DNA of 33,572 nt, taken from Bacillota bacterium. GTDB taxonomy: Bacteria > Bacillota > Sulfobacillia > Sulfobacillales > Sulfobacillaceae. Positions 23,241-30,518 of the stretch are shown here, one piece after another. Made by a program: the position numbers and the translations under genes. Below the pieces are notes generated by a model, which did not search any database, had not been told where the DNA came from, and saw only the letters and a list, made by a program, of their open reading frames with translations. The first letter of the stretch is position 1, and every line of letters begins with the position of its first letter. The stretch is taken from contig JAJYHT010000045.1 of the NCBI GenBank assembly GCA_021784595.1, forward strand, positions 1-33,572, written 5' to 3'.

Positions 23241-23672
23241 TTATTCGGCATCACCGGACTCCACCCGTTCCACAACTTTTTCCAACATTTGTATGAGTTG
23301 TCTTAAATCTGCTTCATCAAGCGGAGCAAACAACTCGCGAATCTGCTGCTGCCGATCGTGATGTTTGGCCGTCATTTTTTCTCGGCCCATGGTTGTCAAA
23401 TCCACCCAGACCACGCGGCGATCAGTTTCTGAGCGACCTCGCAATACCCAACCGGCGTGCACCAAACGATCCATCATTCCGGTCGCACTGGCCATCGAGA
23501 TGCCCAAGTGCTCAGCCACAGTACCCATCGGCAAGGGTCCCATGCGATATAAAACAATCAGCGCGGAATACTGGCCAAAGGTAAGCGAATCATCATGCAT
23601 TCGCCGAAAACGACGGCCTATACGGGAAAATATTTGCTCCATGCCGTCAATCAGTTCGTCTCGATTTGACAA
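23241..23672 (-). CDS. MarR-family transcriptional regulator
   Basis: This 143-aa winged-helix protein has the MarR core: FGQYSALIVLYRMGPLPMGTVAEHLGISMASATGMMDRLVHAGWVLRG with recognition helix SMASATGMMDRLV. The wing follows in RSETDRRVVWVDLTTMGREKM. It should bind as a dimer and respond to small aromatic or drug-like ligands. The TTG start at 23672 has AAGGGTGG nine bases upstream. A SigA-type promoter and an AT-rich inverted repeat lie just upstream. The efflux genes downstream on the same strand are the obvious target, together with its own gene. Confidence 0.92.
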   Translation of the reverse strand: MSNRDELIDGMEQIFSRIGRRFRRMHDDSLTFGQYSALIVLYRMGPLPMGTVAEHLGISMASATGMMDRLVHAGWVLRGRSETDRRVVWVDLTTMGREKMTAKHHDRQQQIRELFAPLDEADLRQLIQMLEKVVERVESGDAE

Positions 23673-23689
23673 GTCGATTCGCCACCCTT

Positions 23690-23752
23690 ATATTTCGTAT
23701 TCCGTAATATTAACGACAGGCAATTTTAGTATTATTATTCTTCTCTTGTCAA
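23690..23752 (-). promoter_or_regulatory. marR promoter with a likely MarR operator
   Basis: TTGACA (23752-23747), an 18-bp spacer and TAAAAT (23728-23723) form a SigA-type promoter on the minus strand. Just downstream of the expected start, ATATT (23690-23694) and AATAT (23706-23710) form an imperfect inverted repeat around an 11-bp centre, a common size for a MarR site. Autorepression is inferred. Confidence 0.6.
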
Positions 23753-23769
23753 TCATCTTATCCCCTTAA

Positions 23770-24263
23770 TTTTGTCTGCAAAATTTTTGTTCGGGTTTGG
23801 GAACATCAAACTGACTGGCTACTACTCGACGATGAAAGCATGCCATGGCCGCTCAAAGCTCACGATCTGTTGCAAAGCCAATATGCTGGGTTTGCCCGTG
23901 CTACTCATATCGGAGTCGCGGGCAGAGCGAAAAAACATCACGTCGGCAGGTTTTGAAGACAAGGTAGTCAAACCACGACCATTTGTCGTACGAAACAGTC
24001 ATGACAGGCTGGTGCAACATCGGGGGATGGCAGCCTAACGAGCTTTCGCACTGCATGAATGTGCCCACGGATCGGAGCGGCTGCACAGGGTTGTTGCAGG
24101 AGAGCCGTTGCATCGCGCGCTGTGTTAGAGCTTTGAGAGTCAGCCGGCCTGGCGGCGTATTTCAAGTCGTCTAAAGGGTTTGGATCGAGCGGCGCCATGC
24201 AGGTGCTGGCACTTCGCATTCGCGATCGTCACTTTTCATCAATCTAACAAAGCCACCCGATCA
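23770..24263. other. Region without a supportable gene
   Basis: Only short overlapping frames are present, with low protein-likeness and no good ribosome sites. A plus-strand stretch near 23815-23960 (reading GYYSTMKACHGRSKLTICC) faintly recalls transposase fragments, too weakly to name. This marks the start of the gene-poor accessory region. Confidence 0.5.
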
Positions 24264-24614
24264 TTACCGCGAAGCGATGGCCTTCCTGATGTATTCTGGA
24301 ATTAAGACTAACTCTGTCCGCATCACCTGGCGGCTTCCTTTTTCGATGCATTCTTCCCACAGTGCCAGATGAATTCGGTCGATTTCTGCTATGGAATCCT
24401 GAATCGGACGTCCCCCAACATCTTTGAATTCTACCCACCATAGATACATCTCATTCCCAAGTTCCTCAGAGAAAATTGCCTCAAAGAACATGTTTTCTGC
24501 CTCGAGAGTAGCGCGGCACTCGTCTATCCGTTGATTGAGAATGCCCATCCATTCCCTCGCCCGTTCTTTTTTGTCTGATTTCACATGAAAGCGATCCAGA
24601 ACGACTTCACCCAC
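24264..24614 (-). CDS. DUF6176-like small protein
   Basis: This 116-aa protein has an alternating pattern of strands and helices (VVLDRFHVKSDKKERAREWMGILNQRIDECRATLEAENMFFEAIF ... EMYLWWVEF) that fits a ferredoxin-like, dimeric alpha-beta barrel fold. It resembles DUF6176 proteins as remembered. No enzymatic residues are known for that family. The GTG start at 24614 has AGAGGGGGAG upstream. No neighbour lies close enough to suggest an operon. The protein-like composition and strong site make it a real gene even though it sits in a sparse region. Confidence 0.65.
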   Translation of the reverse strand: MGEVVLDRFHVKSDKKERAREWMGILNQRIDECRATLEAENMFFEAIFSEELGNEMYLWWVEFKDVGGRPIQDSIAEIDRIHLALWEECIEKGSRQVMRTELVLIPEYIRKAIASR

Positions 24615-25049
24615 TAAATCTCCCCCTCTACGCAGGCGCGTAGGTTGACCGAAAGCATTCCCGTCTTCTGCTCACACAGGTTATGAAACGATGGTTAGAC
24701 TATTAGTGGCTTAATGATATGATGGAAACAAGAATCCGTGCAAGCATTCAAGATAGCACATGAATCCCTGCTCGCTACGGTCCCAGTGCACCAAAAGGAG
24801 CGAGTTCCTGGACGGTATCAGGCTGGCCAACACGCAACTTCGGGTCGTCTACACAATCGCCGCATTGGCCGCGGCAAAACAGCGATCTGAATACCCAGTT
24901 AAGTAAATTATTCCGGCTGCATATGGGCCATCCTTCCGTATCCGTAAGAGCCTATGCCGATTGAATTGAAAGGATCATTACTAGCAATATCCCAAGCTTT
25001 AGGCCAATCCATCTAGCATAAGTCAGCAATACGTGGGGAGCGATGGGTC
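24615..25049. other. Region without a supportable gene, possible transposase debris
   Basis: No intact frame is convincing. A short plus-strand stretch around 24820-24905 (LANTQLRVVYTIAALAAAKQR) recalls the C-terminal end of IS110-type transposases (N-x2-LR, then AAL-A), but it is too short to call. Confidence 0.4.
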
Positions 25050-26297
25050 TTGGAACATAAGGGCAGACAGAAGGGTCCACGGCGATTATTCGTCTTAAGT
25101 GTGTCGTTGCTTCTAGTTTTAGTGGCCATCGTTGCTATCGGCAAAGCCAATCTCTGGGGTCCAAAGATCGGCCCACCACCGCGAGTAGGGGTTGCAGCGG
25201 CGCCAACCAATCCAAACGTAAGAACGACTCCCCAATCCACACCTTCTTACCCCACTTCTTCTGCAATTTTCAACGTGGAAAGTTACGGTGCGGATCCCAC
25301 AGGAAAGCGGGACTCTACCGTTGCGATTCAGGAGGCGATTGCGGCGGCCGAAACAAAACCAGGGAGCGAAGTATACTTCCCTCATGGGCGGTTCATCCTG
25401 GACCAGCCCTCTCATAAGTTGTTTACCTTTGTTATAGACAAACCGATAGCGATCGTAGGAGCGGGCATCAATCAAACCACCATTATCAACGAAGTTGGCA
25501 AGAAAACACCTGGCGTCAAACTGAGCCGGGATATGTTCGCTATAGAGGTGGCGCCAGGGCAACAAACAGGTGGTGGAAGCGGTAGCGTCATCACCAATAT
25601 GACACTCGATAGCGCGACATATGATGCCGGCACGGACATTATGGATTTTGCTAATCATACGACGTTGAGCAACTTGAAAGTCTTGGCTGCCAAGAGCACC
25701 AATACGTATAATTACAATTCCTTTGGAATCCGGGTTATTGCCATTTGCAACCCCAGCACGGCATCATATATTTATCGTGTAGACAATGTTATTCATAATG
25801 TCACCATTATTGGACAAGGATATGCTGGAACAACAGAACTTGACTTGTCTTGCCAAGTGGGGACAACGGCATCGAATATCAATATTACTGGGAACGGCAT
25901 CGATGTCTTTTATAGCCATAATGACGCGGTTAGTCATGCGGACCTCGTGGGCGGTGCCGACGGAAGTACCCACTTTTATACGTGGGCCATCACGGGGTCT
26001 TTCGATATTGATTTGTCGCATATTACAACCAATGGCATAGGGGGCGTCATCGCTCCTGATGTCAAGCTGGTTAGCCATAATATAAACATCTCAAATGAAA
26101 CCATGCTCAATAAGAGCGCGTATCTATACATTGGCGATTCCAGGAATGTGACTATCTCAAGAAGTGCCCTCGGCGGCATAGCCGTGCTGCCAAGGGACTC
26201 GGTGAGCGGATTGCACGTAAAATACACCACGTATTCGTCGGTGCGATGTACGCCATCAGTGGTTATTTCAGGGCTCTCCGGCCTAGCCTGCCCATAG
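25050..26297 (+). CDS. Membrane-anchored pectate-lyase-fold (right-handed beta-helix) protein
   Basis: This 415-aa protein starts with a positively charged tail and one hydrophobic helix (residues 13-31) without a clear cleavage site, so it is probably anchored with the bulk outside. A Pro/Thr-rich linker (about 41-72) leads to FNVESYGADPTGKRDSTVAIQEAI (74-97), the entry motif of the pectate lyase superfamily. About ten parallel beta-helix coils follow with repeated short strands and Asn/Thr-rich turns (VITNMTLDSATYD, LSNLKVLAAK, VIHNVTIIGQG, ASNINITGNGIDV). Catalytic residues cannot be assigned. A role in polysaccharide binding or cleavage is likely. The start is TTG with GGGGAG about ten bases upstream; a nearby ATG is blocked by a stop. 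Confidence 0.8.
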   Translation: MEHKGRQKGPRRLFVLSVSLLLVLVAIVAIGKANLWGPKIGPPPRVGVAAAPTNPNVRTTPQSTPSYPTSSAIFNVESYGADPTGKRDSTVAIQEAIAAAETKPGSEVYFPHGRFILDQPSHKLFTFVIDKPIAIVGAGINQTTIINEVGKKTPGVKLSRDMFAIEVAPGQQTGGGSGSVITNMTLDSATYDAGTDIMDFANHTTLSNLKVLAAKSTNTYNYNSFGIRVIAICNPSTASYIYRVDNVIHNVTIIGQGYAGTTELDLSCQVGTTASNINITGNGIDVFYSHNDAVSHADLVGGADGSTHFYTWAITGSFDIDLSHITTNGIGGVIAPDVKLVSHNINISNETMLNKSAYLYIGDSRNVTISRSALGGIAVLPRDSVSGLHVKYTTYSSVRCTPSVVISGLSGLACP

Positions 26298-26368
26298 CAT
26301 ACAAGACGAATCCTCGCCAAACGGGTTTTACGAGCTTTGGTTTTGCAAGGGGAGTGTCAAAAACCCGA

Positions 26369-26608
26369 TTAGATTTGGTTTCCTGTGAACCGCTCGCCGG
26401 AGGAGACGGCAAATTGCACCAGCATCTTGCCTTCTGGCGTAAGGAAATAAACTCGACGAGATCGCAGTCCTTGACGCTCTACCGCAATCGTGACAAGTCC
26501 TTCAGTTTCTATTCCATGCAATACCGGGTGCAGTGAACCTTCTCGCAATTCCCACGCCCCGTTTGACCACTGCTCGATCCGCCTCGCAATGAGACTCTCC
26601 TGGTCCAT
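26369..26608 (-). CDS. Short PadR-like winged-helix protein, probably truncated
   Basis: This 79-aa protein reads SLIARRIEQWSNGAWELREGSLHPVLHGIETEGLVTI, the second half of a PadR DNA-binding domain (PadR members have GS-x-YPLL-x-L in this place). It continues with a wing (QGLRSRRVYFLTPEGKMLV). The usual first helix (LLG-L-x-HGYEL) is missing. In-frame stop codons lie directly upstream, so either the 5' end was lost or this is a minimal form. The ribosome site is weak (GTGAAAG). It may not be functional. Family assignment is good, but function as a regulator is doubtful. Confidence 0.55.
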   Translation of the reverse strand: MDQESLIARRIEQWSNGAWELREGSLHPVLHGIETEGLVTIAVERQGLRSRRVYFLTPEGKMLVQFAVSSGERFTGNQI

Positions 26609-27681
26609 CTTTCACTATGCATCGCTCCCGATATATCGTATGGTACTTGTCTAATCATCGTATTCATACGAAGTCCAGTGCAGGTTCTGGAAATAACACG
26701 ATAGGGGTTATTGTCTAGCCCAATAGAAAGATTATCGCCGGAGCTCATCAAACCATCTCTGCCCAAACAACTCACAAAAGAGCGTCTGCATTTTGGAGAA
26801 TGCTATAATCTGGCCAGAAACACTAGATCGAGGTGGCGAACGTGGCCAGGATCGTTACCCAGTCCGCTGAGCACAAACAAGCTTTTTGCGAAAAATTGAG
26901 GACAAGCAGGCAGTCAGGGAACAGGGTGTTCGTGGGCGCATCCAGACGTTAGATCCATTTCATGCTACACCACATAGATGACCGCGCGGAGCCCTCAGGG
27001 TTCTCACTACTTGTAACCGCATGTTCGGTCGCCCCTCTTCCTAACCCATTGGCCAACAACCGTAAAGAGCTTTTTGTGCTGTTCTAGGGACCCCAGTGAC
27101 TGGCGTGAGAATGCCCGTCAAAAAACTTTATCACAGACCTCGACGAAGGCATGCGGGATTCAGGAAACGACCGTCGCCCTGATGCCTTGGTCTTCCCAAT
27201 TGCCCGAACATGTAAAATCCCCGGTACCCCCTACACCAGCAAAACGATAAAATCGGCGTCATGGCCTCCGTCGCAAGGTGGGGGCTATTTTACGCTTACG
27301 TTTGGAATTCGGCGTGGTAGGAAGTGGTATCACGAAGGGCATTTCATTTATTATGCTATCTATGCCTGCTTCGTTCAAATGGTGACCTGAGGCTTTCTTA
27401 AGATAAGCGGGTCTATTGGAGAACGTTGATTTGGTGGACTCTGACGGAGGCCTTTCGTTTGGGCGTGGCTCATTAGGTCTATTATATTGTCTCCGATGCT
27501 CGCGGGAGTGCGGGACAGAGAAGCACAAGAATTTGTGTGGCCGGTACATCATAGCGTATGGTGGTTTTGAGAAGCTCCTGTATTACCCCGTCTGTGGGGT
27601 GTGATGGACAGAATTGCTGACCTATCGAATTGATCCGCTTGTGAACGGTCACTATGCCTTTTAAAAATAAAGGTTCGAGTC
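26609..27681. other. Gene-poor stretch of about 1.1 kb
   Basis: Several frames of 60-97 aa overlap on both strands, none with recognisable domains or coherent composition. A GTG at 26841 with GAGGTGG before it opens a 36-codon frame that could be a small protein, but nothing else supports it. No tRNA, repeat array or clear terminator was found. Decayed mobile DNA is the likeliest content. Confidence 0.45.
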
Positions 27682-28017
27682 TTAGCGTAAATCGTCCGGG
27701 AACCACGCCGGCAAGGCCTCTTGGGGAACCGTTCGACGGCCGTTACCGCCTGCCCAGCGTGGAGTTTCTTGGGGCGTCCCCCACAATATCAATGTCCAAA
27801 ACCGTTCCATTGGCGGTGGGAGCATCTGCGCATGCCCTGGCTCCCCAAGCCATGCCTGAATGGCCTCCCACCCATACACGCGAAATAGCCACTCCCAATC
27901 CTCGACGGTTCCGTCAGACAAGACCGTGGGAATAATCAGAGCTGCGTGGCGGTGAGTGTCCAATCGGTCCGAATGGTAGCGATAGAACAGTCGTTGAATG
28001 GAGTCCGGCAGCATCAT
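27682..28017 (-). CDS. DUF6922-like partner of the nucleotidyltransferase (putative antitoxin)
   Basis: The frame extends up to 28071, but the ATG at 28017 overlaps the TGA of the upstream gene (ATGA), a classic coupled start, giving 111 aa. The core FYRYHSDRLDTHRHAALIIPTVLSDGTVEDWEWLFRVYGWEAIQAWL resembles DUF6922 proteins. These are commonly encoded next to AbiEii-type nucleotidyltransferases, where the partner counters or modulates the enzyme. The C-terminus is Pro/Trp-rich. Antitoxin function is inferred from the pairing. Confidence 0.7.
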   Translation of the reverse strand: MMLPDSIQRLFYRYHSDRLDTHRHAALIIPTVLSDGTVEDWEWLFRVYGWEAIQAWLGEPGHAQMLPPPMERFWTLILWGTPQETPRWAGGNGRRTVPQEALPAWFPDDLR

Positions 28018-28697
28018 AACTGGGGTCCTCGCGTGGAAGGAGCAGACAGACGTAGTCGCCGGGCGGCCCAATTTTGCACCTGCTGGGTCAAATCCTGGGT
28101 GATCTTCTCAAACGACTCTGGGGTCACTAAGAGGCTCAATGCGGTATCTCGGTCCGGAAGATCCTGCGTATAGGTGAGTTGTTGGAGAAATAAACGTGCG
28201 GAAAAGGCATCGTGATAGGTGTCTTGGGCTAAACGCAGGAGATCATCAAGAGACACGAGTCCCCGGGTCAACACCGCATGGAGGTCCAGATAATCGCGGG
28301 CCTGCGCACGGCGTCCCACCGTATAGGCTTTTTGCACCGCCACATCCCGGACGTCAGCGACCGCTAATCCCTGCCACGAATGGTAACCAAAGTGGTGGGG
28401 AAACGGATAGGCCAGAAGTGTGATCGACACATCGTCGAGTCGCCACTGGACTTGTTCTGGGGTGTTGAGATCCCATTGAACTCGCCCAAATTGCGTCAGC
28501 AAATGATCCATTCCAGTCAGAGAGGGCAATGTCCCCGCTGGATTCCGCGTGAAAAAATCTAGATCCCGTGATTGCCGATGGCCGAGATGGAGAGCCAAAG
28601 CCGTACCTTCGGCCAAATAGAATTGGTGCATCGCCGGCCATTGCGCCAAGATTAATGCGACCGCGGCGGTTCTTCCTGGAAGGCAATCCACATGCAT
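28014..28697 (-). CDS. AbiEii/AbiGii-type nucleotidyltransferase (putative toxin)
   Basis: The frame opens with GTG 28706, but ATG 28697 has AGGAG and GAGGTGG at better distances; this gives 227 aa. Residues 27-50 read FYLAEGTALALHLGHRQSRDLDFFT. This is the nucleotidyltransferase core of the AbiEii/MenA-like family, with G31, S43 and the metal-binding D45-x-D47. The later YTVGRRAQARDYLDLHAVL also fits the family. Members transfer nucleotides to tRNA or other targets and act as toxins in type IV-like pairs and abortive phage defence. The DUF6922-like gene overlaps its stop by 4 bp. Confidence 0.85.
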   Translation of the reverse strand: MHVDCLPGRTAAVALILAQWPAMHQFYLAEGTALALHLGHRQSRDLDFFTRNPAGTLPSLTGMDHLLTQFGRVQWDLNTPEQVQWRLDDVSITLLAYPFPHHFGYHSWQGLAVADVRDVAVQKAYTVGRRAQARDYLDLHAVLTRGLVSLDDLLRLAQDTYHDAFSARLFLQQLTYTQDLPDRDTALSLLVTPESFEKITQDLTQQVQNWAARRLRLSAPSTRGPQL

Positions 28698-28721
28698 ACC
28701 GACCACCTCTCCTCTAATCTA

Positions 28722-29204
28722 TTATAACCATTGATCCTCATCCATCACAGTTCCAACCCGCGTACGCCATTGTGCGCCATCGGAGGTTCTCGTATGGACC
28801 GTATAGTGTTTATGTTCCTTCGCGAGTAAAAGGCTCCAATGGCGGTGATGGATCGATTTCTTGTCACGCCAGTGGTCAATTTTCAGCTTCTCTTCTTTCA
28901 TAATTCGGAGGAGTTCAACAGATACCTGTTTAATTCGCTTTACGTCCTTCGCGGACAGTTCCGGCTTCTTGAGAAGGTTAAATATCACCAAACTTTCCTC
29001 GTCCAGGCCCTCACGCATGGACCGAGACGCTTCTTCATTCAAGTCATCCACGAAATTCAACAGCGCTTCGAACGTCTTTTCAATCGTCAGCCAACGCCAT
29101 GCAGCTTTTGGATGATATCCGAAATGTCCGCCAAGTCCCGATCTTCCTGTAAACTGCGATAGATAATATTAATGGCGTACGTTTCAGTACTGATATTATT
29201 CGTG
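28722..29204 (-). pseudogene. hsdR: Decayed C-terminal fragment of type I restriction subunit HsdR
   Basis: Two pieces of HsdR are joined out of frame. Piece one (29204-29087) reads ETYAINIIYRSLQEDRDLADI followed by SDIIQKLHGVG and a stop. Piece two (about 29100-28857) reads LTIEKTFEALLNFVDDLNEE, then SRSMREGLDEESLVIFNLLKK and VELLRIMKEEKLKIDHWRDK. In intact HsdR these two segments are separated by about 100 residues, so an internal deletion with frameshift occurred. After DHWRDKK the sequence no longer resembles HsdR. No ATPase or nuclease part, HsdM or HsdS is nearby. This is a relic of a type I restriction system. Confidence 0.75.
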
Positions 29205-29442
29205 CTGCATGATGCAATTTCCTGCTATAGGAGACTCCATGCTTTTTGTCAAGCCGAGTCTTTCTTGCCCCCCAAAGTGAACGAAAAAAGGAAGTGCATG
29301 GATGATTTTAGGACGCAAAAAACTTGTACAGCGGATCTTGGGTGGATTCGTTTAAATTTTGGGTTAGAATCCCGTGGGGAATTTTTCGACATTTCGATGT
29401 CAACGAGGAAAAAAGCAGGGTAGGCTCGTATCTCGCTTAGTC

Positions 29443-29679
29443 TTAGAGAGTTTCCATTTTCCGTGCTTCGCCTGGGAACTTGACAGCGAGGATTACGACA
29501 TCATGACCTGAAACCTCAAAATAAACCCTGAATTTTCGGATCACCATGCGAGAAATTCCTTTGAACTCTCCGTACTCCTCAGTATAATGCCGACTTACCG
29601 TTGAATTTGAGAGAACATCCTCTGTTTCCAAAATGAATTGAGCTCCGCCGTTGGTTTTTGCTTTGGACCCGAAGGCCAA
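29443..29679 (-). pseudogene. N-terminally truncated RelE/ParE-type toxin
   Basis: This 78-aa frame ends in RMVIRKFRVYFEVSGHDVVILAVK, the last strands of a RelE/ParE fold (yRv-Y-v plus vvIL-v). The preceding ILETEDVLSNSTVSRHY could be the end of a helix. The first strand and the helical hairpin expected of the family are missing, and the first 15 residues (GSKAKTNGG) do not fit. The only start is a TTG without a good ribosome site. It is probably inactive, or a diverged short form. Confidence 0.5.
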
Positions 29680-29711
29680 CTAACAACGTATACTGTGACG
29701 ACCCGTCGCTG

Positions 29712-29741
29712 TATAATGGATGCATGGAATTCAGGAGGTGA
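29712..29741 (+). promoter_or_regulatory. -10 box and strong ribosome site of the antitoxin-like gene
   Basis: TATAAT lies at 29712-29717, preceded by TG-like bases but no clear -35 box. AGGAGGTGA (29733-29741), a full anti-16S match, is nine bases before the ATG at 29751. This shows a gene built for high translation in an otherwise decayed stretch. Confidence 0.6.
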
Positions 29742-29750
29742 CAGTGGACT

Positions 29751-30020
29751 ATGGAAGTCATTCATACCCCACATGAACTGATGGAGCGCATTGCAAAGTT
29801 AGACAAGGAACACTCTGTGTGCCAAGTCTTCATTCCTGGAAAGGGCCAGGTCACGATTGTATTTCAAGCCAATGATGTGGATGCCGTCGCTTCCGAAGTG
29901 CAGGCTGACCCTCAGCTAGGAGAATTGATTCATAGTAGTCGGAATGCGTACCAACGAGGAGATGTCATGACAACCTCCGAATTGCTTAAATCCTTATCCT
30001 CCAAGGATTTTGCTCAGTGA
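29751..30020 (+). CDS. Small antitoxin-like protein, divergent from the RelE/ParE fragment
   Basis: This 89-aa soluble, acidic protein begins MEVIHTPHELMERIAKLDKEHSV, has a strand-rich middle (CQVFIPGKGQVTIVFQA), and ends NAYQRGDVMTTSELLKSLSSKDF. The ending resembles the C-terminal toxin-binding tails of RelB/Phd-like antitoxins (pattern GxxxTTxELLKxL). A DNA-binding domain is not evident. The ribosome site is excellent. It faces away from the truncated toxin across 71 bp, unlike the usual same-strand order, which suggests a rearranged toxin-antitoxin locus. An antitoxin role is inference. Confidence 0.6.
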   Translation: MEVIHTPHELMERIAKLDKEHSVCQVFIPGKGQVTIVFQANDVDAVASEVQADPQLGELIHSSRNAYQRGDVMTTSELLKSLSSKDFAQ

Positions 30021-30044
30021 CAACTGCCATTCTACATTTTGTTA

Positions 30045-30076
30045 GTCATTTCCTTCATCGCTGTCGAGGAAATGAC
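30045..30076. repeat. Perfect 10-bp inverted repeat downstream of the antitoxin-like gene
   Basis: GTCATTTCCT (30045-30054) and AGGAAATGAC (30067-30076) flank a 12-nt loop. It sits 25 bp beyond the stop codon. No T-tract follows on either strand, so it is not a standard intrinsic terminator. It may stabilise a 3' end or be a protein site. Confidence 0.5.
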
Positions 30077-30212
30077 AGGAAAAACCCCTAAAATTGACAA
30101 TTCTGGTTGAATGAACCTGAGGTCCATAGATTGGATCTCCTTTAGAGATATTTAATGCTAGCGGAGAAACAGAATTAACCATCAATGCGTCCCTGCGATC
30201 CTACCGATTAAG

Positions 30213-30518
30213 TCACCCGTTGTTAGTGTGATTCGAAGCCAGATGCGTTGTGCCAGATTCTTTGTCCAGTCCTACGACACGCCATCCTGCTGCGGCAATG
30301 GCGTTTCCCACTGAAGTTCCCGGCTGTCCTCCATACCAATATGCCTCATACTTTCGGGATGATAGCGGCAGCACGCTGCCAATAATGCGTTCCAGATCTT
30401 CGAAGTTGAGCACAACCTCTTTATCCGCACATTGTTGGAGCCAGGCAGTAAGATCGGCATATTTTCCTGAATTAGCGCGAGAACCCAAATGGGTCGTCAT
30501 GGTCCTTGGGAAACGCAT
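30213..30518 (-). CDS. DUF7662-like small protein overlapping the helicase gene end
   Basis: This is a 101-aa frame; ATG 30518 has GAGGGGG about 12 bases upstream, and ATG 30500 is an alternative. The core KYADLTAWLQQCADKEVVLNFEDLERIIGSVLPLSSRKYEAYWYGG ... AAAGWRVVGLD closely follows the pattern of DUF7662 proteins (Y-x2-L-x2-L, a strand, I-x2-I-x3-LP-x-SA, W-x2, GW-V). The function of that family is not established. The 5' end overlaps the helicase gene by 47 bp in another frame on the same strand, so the two are translated from one transcript. This makes it a candidate accessory of the helicase. Confidence 0.75.
   Translation of the reverse strand: MRFPRTMTTHLGSRANSGKYADLTAWLQQCADKEVVLNFEDLERIIGSVLPLSSRKYEAYWYGGQPGTSVGNAIAAAGWRVVGLDKESGTTHLASNHTNNG

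Noticed and set aside
25119-25658. A 179-codon minus-strand frame antisense to the beta-helix gene
   Set aside because: The plus frame shows a membrane anchor and pectate-lyase motifs; the antisense frame is a composition artefact.
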